Part shown: in pieces, positions 36,921 to 45,810 of the stretch
Position numbering within the stretch: position 1 is the stretch's first letter
Layout: each line of letters opens with the position of its first letter
From: Hyalangium versicolor
GTDB lineage: Bacteria > Myxococcota > Myxococcia > Myxococcales > Myxococcaceae
NCBI RefSeq assembly: GCF_020103695.1
Contig: NZ_JAHXBF010000001.1
Coordinates: forward strand, 620,001-684,000
Length of the DNA stretch: 64,000 bases
Reading direction: 5' to 3'
Program-made: the position numbers and the translations under genes
The notes under the pieces: generated by a model
What the model was told of the DNA's origin: nothing
What the model saw: the letters and a program-made list of their open reading frames with translations, nothing else
Database searches by the model: none

Positions 36921-39900
36921 GGATCTCGGCTCTCATTCTCGCGGCCTTGCTCGTTCCCTGGGCCGTCCACGCGCAGCAGTCCGCGGAGGATCCTCCCGCC
37001 CTATCAGCCACCATCGCGGGCCGGGTGTGCGAGGATCGGAATGGGGATGGGCTCTGCTCACCGGATGAGCCCGGCATCAAGAACGTGAGGCTCGTCCTCG
37101 CCACGGGGAGCGAGGTGCGCACCGACGAGCACGGGCGCTACCACCTCACGGGCGTGGACTCGCGGACTCCGGATGCCACGGGAGGACTCCATCTGCGCCC
37201 TGGCCGTCACCGCCTGCGGGTGGATCCTCGCACGCTGCCGCCTTACGGGCAGGTGAATCCCAAGGCCGCCACCGTGGAGGTGTCCTGGGCGGCTGTGGTC
37301 CTCCAGGACTTCGCGGTTCGCATCCCCGAGGCGGCTTCCTCGCCTGTTCTGCCGAGCGCGCCTTCGCAGGCGGCTCCCGAGGCGGAGGTGCAGGGCGCGA
37401 GCGTCGCCTTCTCCGTCTCGGGGCAGGCCTCGCCCGGAGACACCGTGCAGGTCGAGGGCGCCGAGGCCCAGGTGGATGCCGCGGGCGTCTATCGCGCGTC
37501 CGTGCTGCTCCATCCGGGGGCGCAGGAACTCCACATCGTCGCGAGTTCCCCCGCTGGCCGGGTGCGCTTCTTCACCCAGCGGATCGACGTGATGCGCAGG
37601 AAGGAGAGCTGGCTCATCGCTCCCCGCGCCATCCAGTTGCTGGGCTCCGTGCAGCTTCCTGGAAGGCGAGGGGAGGCCGTGCCCAGCGGTGCGGCCCTGC
37701 TGCGAATCGAGGTCCCTCGGGAGACGGTGGCGACGGTGGGTGAGCGCACCATTCGCGTCGGGCCCGAGGCCCCCGCCGATCTGTCCGTCACGCTCGAGCC
37801 GGGGCGCAACGCGATTGATGTGAAGCTGTCGGGCGTGGCGCTGAAGTTGGAGATCCTCGCCGAGGCGCGGCCCTTCGTGGTGGGGTTGCTGGATCTGGAG
37901 GGGGCGTACTCGCTGGGAGATGGGGCCTTCCAGCTCCACGGGCGGGGCGCGGCCCACGGCGAGGTGCGGCTGGGCGCACTTCGGCTCCTGGGCGAGGTGG
38001 ATCTGCGCGATACGGATCTGCGGACGCTGCCGCATGAAGAGGCGTCGGCCTGGCTTCGCCCGCGCCTGCCCGAGCGCTTCGAGCGGAGTCTGGATCCAGA
38101 GCGTGCCATCAACGAGTGGGGAGATGACTCCGTCACGTTGACTCCCAATGCGGCCCAGGGCCGGCTGCGCCTGTCGGCCGAGCATGACCGGTACGGGCGC
38201 GCGGGGCTCGGGACGTACCGCGCTCTGTGGGATGAGGGGGAGATCGGCCGCTACCACCAGCCGATCTTCGGACCCTTCCTGGAGCTGCAGAGCAAGCCTG
38301 GCGTTGGTCGCTACGGTGACTGGTGGACTGACCCGGCGATCGCGGAATCTGCACCGCCCAACCCCTTCCGAGTGGGCGTGAACGCCTTCGCCGGGAGCCT
38401 CACGGATCCGGTCCGTGGCGTGTCCACGCGGCCGGCCCATGAGGAGCTGCGGAGCACGGGCGGCAGCCTCTACTTCCTGGGCGTTTCCGCCATCGTGGAG
38501 GGCTCCGAGTCGCTGCGCGTCGAACTGCGGAACTCGTTTACGGGGGCTCCGCTCGCCGACCAGCGCCTGGTGCGCGGCCAGGACTACGAGATCGATTACA
38601 TCTCCGGGCGCATCCTCCTGGCGCGCCCGCTGTCGTTCCTCACGGGCTCCCAGTGGTCGCCCGATCTTCCCGCGACGCCACAGCCCTCGCTCGCTGGAGA
38701 TGCGCTGATCTCAGCGCCGGAGCAGGTGCTGGTGGCGGACTACGCCGTGGCCGAGCTCGCCGGTTCCCATGACACGGTGGGAGGTGAGGCCTGGGCGGAG
38801 TGGCATGACCTGCGCGGTGTGCTCTCCGGAGCGCGGGAGAGTCGTGGGACGGACACCTACCAGCTCCTGGCTGGACGGGGACAGGGACAGCTCCTCGGCT
38901 ATCGCTGGGAGGCCGAGGTGGCTCGCAGCTCCGGGCTGGCCATTGGCTCGCGGGGATTCGGCGTCTCGGATGATGGCGGGTTCTCGTTCCTGCGGCCTTC
39001 GCTGGGCTTGGGGACGGAGGGGAACGCTGTCGGCCTCCGGCTTCACGGCGACGGGCCCTTCCGCATGCCTGTGGACGTCTCGTACCGGTGGCGGGAGCGG
39101 GGGTACTCCGACAGCGCGCATACGGAGTCCGCGTTCTACCGGCAGTTCTCCCTTCGGGCCCAGAAGTGGGTGGGGCCTGTGGAGTTGTCGCTGCTGGGGG
39201 ATGACCTCCGGTCGGCCGATCCCCGTGAGCCGTTCTCCTCGAGTTCCATCGCCGCGCGGACGCTCGGCGCGGGAGTGGAGTACTGGCTCCGAGGGGGCCA
39301 AGGCAATCTGCGGGACTGGCGCTTCCGCCTCTCCGTGAGGGACGCCTGGCTGCGAGCCTCCGAGGTGGCGGGGGAGGGGCCCGTTCTGGAAGGAGGCAGG
39401 ATCTCGGCGGAGCTTCAGGCGTCCGTGCTCAATCTGAGCCCCTATGTGAAGCTCACCGCGGGACACCGTCAGGCGCTCGCGCTTCGCGGCGAGGGCCCGG
39501 GCCGCGTGAACGACTCGTTCAGTTGGTTGGGCGTGGACGTGCCCGTGGGAGCAGACTCCACCTTGGGCCTGCGCGGCGGCTGGGGACCGGATCTGGGGCC
39601 CCGCGTCTGGGCGAACGCTTCCGTGCGCCGCGGGCCCGAGACCTACTACGGCGGCTACTCGGTGGATGTGGATGGGCCAGACTTTGGCGCGGGCCGCGCG
39701 ATGATGGGCGCCCGGATCGACGCCGGCGACCGGACGAGTGTCTTCACCGAGGAAGTCGCCGTACAGAACGCGAACGAGGTGCGCCTCGGGCGGGCGGTGG
39801 GCCTCCAGAAGACGCTCTTCGATGGGCTGGAGGTGGGGGCGCGCTACGAGCGGGGAGTGCGCAACCCGCTGGAGCTCCTGTCCTCGCTGAAGCGCGACAG

Positions 39901-40600
39901 TGGAGGCCTGTTCGGTCAGCTCGTGCTGGAGCGTCTGCGCGTGAGCGCACGGGCGGAGCTGCGGAAGGAGAGCGGCGTTCCCGTGCGCGGAGACCCGACC
40001 CCCGTGGACCGGTTGCAGGCGGTGGTGACGCTGGCCTCCGAGGCCGCGTTGCGCGAGGACCTGAGCCTGTCGGGGCGCTTGAACTTCGCCCGGACCGTGA
40101 ACACCGAGAAGCTGGAGGAGCGGTTGCTCGAGGGCTCGGCGGGCGTGGCCTGGCGTCCGGGCCCGTTTCTCCTCGTGGCGCGCTACAGTGTCACCCGCGA
40201 GCTGCTGCCGGGCACTCGAGCGGCATTTGGCGATCGGGCGCTTCAGACCTTCTCGCTGCTGCCAGCGGTCCGCCTGGGCGATCGGCTGGCGGTGGCGGCG
40301 GGGGCGCACCTGGGGCGCTCGGGCCTGGGAGGGGAGGGAACGTGGACGGGGACCTTCACGCTTCGGCCCTCGGTGAGGGTGGTCGGGGGTCTGGAAACCG
40401 CGGTGGAGGTCGCACGCCGCACCTCCGCTCGCGAGGGCGAGTCGTTGAGTTCGGTGCGCGGGGAAGTGGGGTACCGGGTGGACGAAGGGGTACGGTTCGC
40501 CGCAGGCTACACGGTGTTGGGGTTCAGTGGGCTGGGGCTGTCTGGAGAGACGACAGATGATTCAGACCGGCTCTACCTTCGCGCGGAGGTGGCCTATTAG
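36917..40600 (+). CDS. Very large outer-membrane beta-barrel protein with SdrD/Cna-type N-terminal domain
   Basis: 1227 residues. TTG 36917 overlaps the upstream TGA. Signal peptide MRISALILAALLVPWAVHA. The N-terminal domain (about 30-140) has the calcium-loop-like CEDRNGDGLCSPDEPG and a TDEHGRYHLTGVD turn, as in SdrD B and carboxypeptidase-regulatory folds. An Ig-like section follows (to about 330). The long remainder consists of alternating strand patterns with Gly and aromatic residues. The protein ends AEVAY, a terminal aromatic typical of barrels inserted by BamA. This is probably a TonB-dependent-like or usher-like pore, but no plug or TonB box is visible. It shares 44 bases with the next gene. 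Confidence 0.75.
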   Translation: MRISALILAALLVPWAVHAQQSAEDPPALSATIAGRVCEDRNGDGLCSPDEPGIKNVRLVLATGSEVRTDEHGRYHLTGVDSRTPDATGGLHLRPGRHRLRVDPRTLPPYGQVNPKAATVEVSWAAVVLQDFAVRIPEAASSPVLPSAPSQAAPEAEVQGASVAFSVSGQASPGDTVQVEGAEAQVDAAGVYRASVLLHPGAQELHIVASSPAGRVRFFTQRIDVMRRKESWLIAPRAIQLLGSVQLPGRRGEAVPSGAALLRIEVPRETVATVGERTIRVGPEAPADLSVTLEPGRNAIDVKLSGVALKLEILAEARPFVVGLLDLEGAYSLGDGAFQLHGRGAAHGEVRLGALRLLGEVDLRDTDLRTLPHEEASAWLRPRLPERFERSLDPERAINEWGDDSVTLTPNAAQGRLRLSAEHDRYGRAGLGTYRALWDEGEIGRYHQPIFGPFLELQSKPGVGRYGDWWTDPAIAESAPPNPFRVGVNAFAGSLTDPVRGVSTRPAHEELRSTGGSLYFLGVSAIVEGSESLRVELRNSFTGAPLADQRLVRGQDYEIDYISGRILLARPLSFLTGSQWSPDLPATPQPSLAGDALISAPEQVLVADYAVAELAGSHDTVGGEAWAEWHDLRGVLSGARESRGTDTYQLLAGRGQGQLLGYRWEAEVARSSGLAIGSRGFGVSDDGGFSFLRPSLGLGTEGNAVGLRLHGDGPFRMPVDVSYRWRERGYSDSAHTESAFYRQFSLRAQKWVGPVELSLLGDDLRSADPREPFSSSSIAARTLGAGVEYWLRGGQGNLRDWRFRLSVRDAWLRASEVAGEGPVLEGGRISAELQASVLNLSPYVKLTAGHRQALALRGEGPGRVNDSFSWLGVDVPVGADSTLGLRGGWGPDLGPRVWANASVRRGPETYYGGYSVDVDGPDFGAGRAMMGARIDAGDRTSVFTEEVAVQNANEVRLGRAVGLQKTLFDGLEVGARYERGVRNPLELLSSLKRDSGGLFGQLVLERLRVSARAELRKESGVPVRGDPTPVDRLQAVVTLASEAALREDLSLSGRLNFARTVNTEKLEERLLEGSAGVAWRPGPFLLVARYSVTRELLPGTRAAFGDRALQTFSLLPAVRLGDRLAVAAGAHLGRSGLGGEGTWTGTFTLRPSVRVVGGLETAVEVARRTSAREGESLSSVRGEVGYRVDEGVRFAAGYTVLGFSGLGLSGETTDDSDRLYLRAEVAY

Positions 40601-43600
40601 ATGGGGTCCACGGCTGCGGCTCGCCCTGGTTGCCAGCGTATTGCTGGCGACGATGACCGCGGCACATGCCGACTGGGAAGTGAAGACCGTCCAGGGCACG
40701 CCCAATGACGTGCAGGTGTGGGCGCCCGGGGTGTACTCCGTGGCGACGACCTCGGGTGGCTACCTGTTCCAGGGGGGCGGTGTCTCGAACACGGACCCTG
40801 TTGCCAGCTCGGTGATGGGGACTCGCCTCAAGGGCAACGGGTGCTTCGATTCCTACTCCAGACGGGACCCGACGCAGAGCAAGCCGAACGGTTGCTTGCG
40901 CCTCAATATCTTCGTCGATCAGAACGCGGATCTCGCTCGGGTGAAGTCCTCGGGGTCGGGTGCGGCCTACGCTCTGGGGAAGTCGTCGATGTTCCCCTCG
41001 ACGGCCCTGGTCGCCTTCTCCCCTGGCGATCTCCTGGCCTGGGGACCGCAGCCCAAGCCGGAACTCACAGGGAACCCGATGGCCCTGGGCGCCGTGAGCC
41101 AGGGAGGCGCTGAGCACGCCCTGGTGGCGCTGGGCGCGGTGTCGGGGGAGCAGGTGGATCTCTACTGGTTCGTGGACGGAGGGCAGCGGGCCGTCTATGG
41201 CATGGTCCCGGACGCCGGCCCTCCCGACGCGGGTCTTCTCCCAGCTGTGCAGGCGATCGATTTGTTCCCGGCGGGAGGAACCACTCCGACGGCGCTGTTC
41301 AGCTGGGGGAGTGATCTCTACCGCGGACCGTTGGTGAACGGCACCCAGCCCTCCTTCGTCAAGGTACCCCTCCCCACCCCTGCTGGCACTGTGACGGGCG
41401 TGGATGTGAACACCGGGGCGGGCAGCCAGTACGGGGACGGCTTTGGGATGCTGGTCGTCCAGCACGATGGGGGATCGACGGTGCTGAGCGCCGTTCCCGC
41501 CGCGTCGCCCGAGGAGATCGGGCGGCAGTGGAAGGTCAACCCATTGCTGGACGCGGGCGTAGCGCCCCAATACGTGAGCTGCCAGGGGGCGACGACCTGT
41601 GTCATTGCCCAGAAGGACTCTGGCGGAGGCAACCTCCTGGTCTACACCAATGACGCCGGGCCTACGATCAGCACCGTCCCCAGCGCGGATGCGGGCGTGA
41701 CGCTGAACGAGGGCACGCAGGACGTGCTGTTCGCCATCCGCGCATCGGATCCAGATGGGGATGCAGTTCGTGTGACCGCGTCGTTCCCTTCAAACGCGCC
41801 GGAGCTGACGTTCACCCGGACCGATGTAGAGGGAGGCGCGGACCTCAAGGTGTCCGCTGGAGCCGTCTGCAAGAGCAGCACCGTTCCTTTGACAGTCGTC
41901 GCCTCCGACGGGCTCGCGTCCCATGATGAGTTCCTGACGGTGCCTTTCAATGTGGTCCACACCCGCAAGGCGGGGCGGCCTGATCTCTCCTCCTCCAACT
42001 TTGTCGTTTGGGCCGGAGAGGAGCCCCTGACCATTACGGCCACTCCCGCTCAGAACCCTCCATGCCCGCCCTTGACGTACGCCTGGTCCGTGGTGAGCCC
42101 GATGAACGCTCCTGCGCTGGCGAACAACCAAGGGAGCACCGCGACGTTCAATACCCCGGACACCCTCTGCCAGCGGGATGGAGCGACGTATCGCTACCGG
42201 GTCCAGACGCTGGACGAAGGCGGGCTGCCCTCCGATCCCAGGGACTTCTCCGTCCAGTTGTTGCCATGGGGCAAGCCCAATGCTCCCTTCAGCGCGCCCC
42301 AGAACATGGTGCTTCTCGCGGGTGACAGTGTGCAGGGGAGTGTGAGGCTGAGACCCGATTGGTCCGTCCACGCCTGCGAGTCCAATCCGAACTTCCCGGG
42401 TGTCGACACGTACTGGAAGCTGGAGTCGGTACCTCTCGCGGGTGTCCGGCTGCTCACCGAGGACCGGAAGCTCGTGACGAACACCGAAGTCTTCACCACC
42501 GCGCTCCTCGTCGAGACGGATGCATGCGCCACAGGGCAGGTGAAGCTCACCGTGAAGCACTACACCCATGATGGCTCCGGCGTTTCGGGACCCTCTTCGC
42601 CGGTCACCGTGAGCGTGGATCCCGATCTGAGCCCGCTGGACCAGGCTGTGCTGGATGTCTCTCTCGGCACCGTCACGCCGGAGACGGCCTCGGGAACGCT
42701 GAAGGTGTCCCAGCTCAACTGCATCGGTGCGCGCGGAAACGTGACGGTGCGCGTCCTCCTGACGAGCGACGATGGGAGCACGATCCAAGGGGACTTCCCC
42801 ATTCCCGACTCGGGAGAGCGCCCGTGGCAGTTGCCGCTCCGCCCCGTGTGCCAGGGTCAGAGCTACCACCTCCAGGCGGAGCTACTGGGCCGCTCTGGGA
42901 TCGTTGAAGACGAGGTGCCCGTGCCCCCGGCTGAGGTGCAGTGGCTGCCCGCCCAGCCGCGCCCCCTGACGGTCAGCTGTGGCTCTGCGGCCAGCGGCAC
43001 CCTGGAGCAGCAGATCCTCGATGGGCCGTGCGCGGACTCGCCCGTGACCTGGGAGCAGCGCAGTGGGCCCGAGCTGACCTTGTCCTCCAACACTGGCTCG
43101 CAGATCGAAGTCACCTCGAAGGAGGCGGAGTTCGGAGATCTCATCGGCCAGGACGTGGTGATGCGCATCACCGCGAACACGGGCAAGGCGACCTCGATCG
43201 ACCAGACCATCCCCATCACCGCCGAGCCCTTCGTCTCGGTGCAGCGCCGCGTCGAGAATGCCGTGGGTGCCGATACCGATCTCATCGGCGTCTCGGTCGA
43301 GCTGAACAACCTGACGAGCTGCGGCGTGCACCAGGTGGACCACATGGAGCACATGGAGGGTGCGGCCTATGTGGCTGGCAGTGCGCGCTTCAATGACGCT
43401 CCCGTGGAGGCCCAGATGGAGGACGATTGGCTCACGGTTCGAGGCCTCTCCCTGGAGGGCAACTCCGTGGGCCGGCTCACGTATGTGGTGCGCCCGCGGT
43501 TGCTCGGCAAGACGAACATCGAGGGCCAGTCCTTCGTTCGAGGCGTCCCCGTATCGAAGCCGCTGGTGGTGCCCGTCTCCGGGTGCAGCTGCGAGGGCGG

Positions 43601-43673
43601 TGGTTCGGGGTTCGCGGTGCTCGGGCTGGTGGGGCTGGCCGTGGCGCTGCGCCGCCGTCGAGCGCGCTGCTGA
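40557..43673 (+). CDS. MYXO-CTERM surface protein
   Basis: 1038 residues. The start at ATG 40557 (GGAGA eight bases upstream) lies inside the end of the barrel gene. Signal peptide in the first 38 residues, cut after AHA. The middle is Ig-like or PKD-like (PSADAGVTLNEGTQDVLF, TYAWSVVSPMNAPALAN). The C-terminus reads CSCEGGGSGFAVLGLVGLAVALRRRRARC, in pieces: a Cys-x-Cys motif, a membrane helix and an Arg cluster, which is the MYXO-CTERM sorting tail that in M. xanthus directs cleavage, lipidation and cell-surface display by a myxosortase. No myxosortase gene is in the window. Its position after the barrel suggests that the two form a surface complex. Confidence 0.88.
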   Translation: MIQTGSTFARRWPIRWGPRLRLALVASVLLATMTAAHADWEVKTVQGTPNDVQVWAPGVYSVATTSGGYLFQGGGVSNTDPVASSVMGTRLKGNGCFDSYSRRDPTQSKPNGCLRLNIFVDQNADLARVKSSGSGAAYALGKSSMFPSTALVAFSPGDLLAWGPQPKPELTGNPMALGAVSQGGAEHALVALGAVSGEQVDLYWFVDGGQRAVYGMVPDAGPPDAGLLPAVQAIDLFPAGGTTPTALFSWGSDLYRGPLVNGTQPSFVKVPLPTPAGTVTGVDVNTGAGSQYGDGFGMLVVQHDGGSTVLSAVPAASPEEIGRQWKVNPLLDAGVAPQYVSCQGATTCVIAQKDSGGGNLLVYTNDAGPTISTVPSADAGVTLNEGTQDVLFAIRASDPDGDAVRVTASFPSNAPELTFTRTDVEGGADLKVSAGAVCKSSTVPLTVVASDGLASHDEFLTVPFNVVHTRKAGRPDLSSSNFVVWAGEEPLTITATPAQNPPCPPLTYAWSVVSPMNAPALANNQGSTATFNTPDTLCQRDGATYRYRVQTLDEGGLPSDPRDFSVQLLPWGKPNAPFSAPQNMVLLAGDSVQGSVRLRPDWSVHACESNPNFPGVDTYWKLESVPLAGVRLLTEDRKLVTNTEVFTTALLVETDACATGQVKLTVKHYTHDGSGVSGPSSPVTVSVDPDLSPLDQAVLDVSLGTVTPETASGTLKVSQLNCIGARGNVTVRVLLTSDDGSTIQGDFPIPDSGERPWQLPLRPVCQGQSYHLQAELLGRSGIVEDEVPVPPAEVQWLPAQPRPLTVSCGSAASGTLEQQILDGPCADSPVTWEQRSGPELTLSSNTGSQIEVTSKEAEFGDLIGQDVVMRITANTGKATSIDQTIPITAEPFVSVQRRVENAVGADTDLIGVSVELNNLTSCGVHQVDHMEHMEGAAYVAGSARFNDAPVEAQMEDDWLTVRGLSLEGNSVGRLTYVVRPRLLGKTNIEGQSFVRGVPVSKPLVVPVSGCSCEGGGSGFAVLGLVGLAVALRRRRARC

Positions 43674-43691
43674 GCCGCCTGCCGCGGCTCA
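43671..43691. terminator. Bidirectional palindrome across two convergent stops
   Basis: TGAGCCGC (43671-43678) and GCGGCTCA (43684-43691) make an 8-bp stem with a 5-base loop; each arm carries the stop codon of one of the two convergent genes. A T tract is absent. Confidence 0.6.
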
Positions 43692-45332
43692 GAGTCCGAA
43701 GGTGATGCGGCGCTGGTTGGACTCCTCGCGCCGCTCCCGGAGGATGCCCATCAGCTCCAGCCCTCGCAGCGTGGCGAGCGTCTCTCGCTCCGAGAGATCC
43801 GTGAGCGTGAGCAGATCCTCCACCGTCTTCGTCCCATCCGCGTATGCCAGCAGCAGGGCCTGGGGGCCCGTCAGCTTCAGCTCGTGCAGCGCATAGGGCG
43901 GATCGGCCGTCGGGGAGAGCCGGCGCGTGCGCGGCATCTTCTGCCGCAGCGCCACGAGCGTCTCCAGCTTGAGCACTCCCTCGAGGATGAGATCGCCGGG
44001 GAAGATGGACAGCTTGACGAGCCCCGCGCGCTGCAGCCGCATGGGGCTGAAGCCGTAGCCTCCCGTGGTCCAGGCGAACGTGGACCAGAGGAGCTCCTTC
44101 ACCTGCTCTTCGATGAGCGTGCGGCGCTTCTCCGGGGTGAGCAGGCCCAGGCGGATCATCGCCTCGCCGGTGCGAGTGCCTTCCTCCTTGGACAGCGCCG
44201 CCACGGCCTGGAGATCGCTCTCGGACAGCACGCCCCGGCGCACGCAGAAGCGCACGAAGCGCTCGTGGGCCAGGTTGGAGGCGGCGTACACCAATTGGCC
44301 CGCCTCGAAGTAGACGACCTTGAGCACCTGGCCCTGCTTGAGCTTGAGCTCCCCGTGGTGGCGCGACTCGTAATACGCGTTGAGGAGCCGGGGGATGGTG
44401 CCCTCCTTGATCTCTCCCTCGAGCGACCACTCCGGCAGGGCTCGTCGCCCCACGCGGGCCGGGGCAGGAGGGGCTTCCGCCGAGGGCGTCTTCTTGTCCT
44501 TGGCCCACACCTTCTCGCGCTGGCCGAAGGGCAGGAAGATCTCCGGCTCGTCGGGCACCGGCGGCGCGGGGAGTTCGGCCTGGGGAATCTCGGCCGCCTC
44601 GGCCAGGTCGGCCAGCCCCATGAGCGAATCGCTCGAGCTCAGGACGAGCTCCGAGGCGGGCTCGGCCGCTGGCTTCGAGGGAGGCTCCGAGGCGGGCCCA
44701 GCGGCAAGCTCCGAGGCAGGCTCCGCCGTGGGCTCCGAGGCAGGCTCCGAGGCAGGCTCCGAGGCAGGCTCGGCGACGGGTTGCGGGGAGGACTCCTCCT
44801 CTTCGTCCGGGTAATCCTCCGGGCTGAGCGCCGAAGTGGCGGGCTTGGTGACCTCTTCGTCCTCGGGAGTCTTCACCACGTCTTCTTCCGTGGCGACCAG
44901 CTCCATGAGTTCGAGGATGGCGTCCTCCTCCTCCTGGGCCTCGGGAGGGGGCGGGGGAGGCGCCACCGGGCGAGGGACCCCGCACTTCTGCTCCAGCGCA
45001 TCCAGGAGGGTGTCCAGCTCGAAGGGCTTGGCGAAGAACTCCCGGGCGCCGTAGACGCTGGTGGCCTCCCGGGCGAGCTTGTCCCCCTTGAACACCCCGC
45101 TGATGGCGATGGCGGGGATGCCGTGGGGCACCAGGGCGGTGAGCAGCTCGGTGCCTCGCATGTCGGGCAGGAGCAGGTCCACCACGGCCGCGTCAAAGGC
45201 CCGAGGGCGCAGCAGGGCCAGCGCCTCCTCGCCCGTGTGGGCAGCTTGGGCGAGGTGTCCACGGCTCTGCGCGGCCGCGACCATCAACGAGGCGAGTTCT
45301 AGGTTGTCTTCGACGATGAGCAGTCGCGCCAT
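43689..45332 (-). CDS. Receiver-domain protein with DUF4388 (PATAN) output
   Basis: 547 residues. Receiver (1-120) with VEDN and Asp in VVDLLLPDM, Lys in FFAKPFE. The linker (about 120-290) is acidic, with SEPA repeats (44690-44775 in the DNA). A DUF4388/PATAN-type domain covers about 300-500, including WSLEGEIKEGTIPRLL and HGELKLKQGQVLKVV. PATAN modules in myxobacteria and cyanobacteria are associated with type IV pili and motility signalling. The gene is followed on the other strand by a VOC gene and stands alone on its strand. Confidence 0.85.
   Translation of the reverse strand: MARLLIVEDNLELASLMVAAAQSRGHLAQAAHTGEEALALLRPRAFDAAVVDLLLPDMRGTELLTALVPHGIPAIAISGVFKGDKLAREATSVYGAREFFAKPFELDTLLDALEQKCGVPRPVAPPPPPPEAQEEEDAILELMELVATEEDVVKTPEDEEVTKPATSALSPEDYPDEEEESSPQPVAEPASEPASEPASEPTAEPASELAAGPASEPPSKPAAEPASELVLSSSDSLMGLADLAEAAEIPQAELPAPPVPDEPEIFLPFGQREKVWAKDKKTPSAEAPPAPARVGRRALPEWSLEGEIKEGTIPRLLNAYYESRHHGELKLKQGQVLKVVYFEAGQLVYAASNLAHERFVRFCVRRGVLSESDLQAVAALSKEEGTRTGEAMIRLGLLTPEKRRTLIEEQVKELLWSTFAWTTGGYGFSPMRLQRAGLVKLSIFPGDLILEGVLKLETLVALRQKMPRTRRLSPTADPPYALHELKLTGPQALLLAYADGTKTVEDLLTLTDLSERETLATLRGLELMGILRERREESNQRRITFGL
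44690..44775 (-). repeat. SEPA/EPAS 12-base coding repeats
   Basis: Tandem 12-base units (GAGGCAGGCTCC on the plus strand) encode the Ser-Glu-Pro-Ala linker of the receiver-DUF4388 protein. Confidence 0.8.
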
Positions 45333-45360
45333 GGGGGCCGGTCACCATAGCATTCGCGTC

Positions 45361-45747
45361 ATGGACGTTCAGGGCTTCCACCATGTGGCCATCCAAGTAA
45401 GGGATGTCGAGCGGGTCACCGCCTTCTACCGGGACCTGCTGAGGTTTCCCGAGTTGACCCGACATCACCGTCCGGACGGCTCCCTGAGGAGCATCTGGGT
45501 AGGCGTCCCTGGAGGGGGCTTCCTGGCCATCGAGGCGGTGACGGGGGAGCCGGAGCAGGCCCCCTTCCGCCACGAGCGCCCGGGGCTGCTGCTGCTGGCC
45601 TTCCGCATCCCCAAATCCTCCCGGGCCGCCGCGGTGGAGGCGTTCTCCCGGGCCGGGGTACCCCTGGAGAACGAGACGAAGTGGACCCTTTATGTGCGTG
45701 ACCCGGAGGGCAACCGGGTGGCACTCAGTCACCACCCGGAGGACTGA
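45361..45747 (+). CDS. VOC (glyoxalase/dioxygenase) family protein
   Basis: 128 residues, one VOC unit with the usual two beta-alpha-beta-beta-beta modules. Metal ligands are His at GFHHVAIQVRD and Glu at VRDPEGNRVAL; IEAVTG may supply the third. Members include glyoxalase I, extradiol dioxygenases and antibiotic-binding proteins, and the substrate here cannot be told. The start at ATG 45361 fits the domain N-terminus; an upstream in-frame ATG is less likely. Divergent from the DUF4388 gene with 28 bases between starts. Confidence 0.8.
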   Translation: MDVQGFHHVAIQVRDVERVTAFYRDLLRFPELTRHHRPDGSLRSIWVGVPGGGFLAIEAVTGEPEQAPFRHERPGLLLLAFRIPKSSRAAAVEAFSRAGVPLENETKWTLYVRDPEGNRVALSHHPED

Positions 45748-45810
45748 CCGGGTGCCTGGAGAGGGGGCTTGCCTTGCGAAAGGCGATCCCCCTGGGTATC
45801 AAGCGACGAC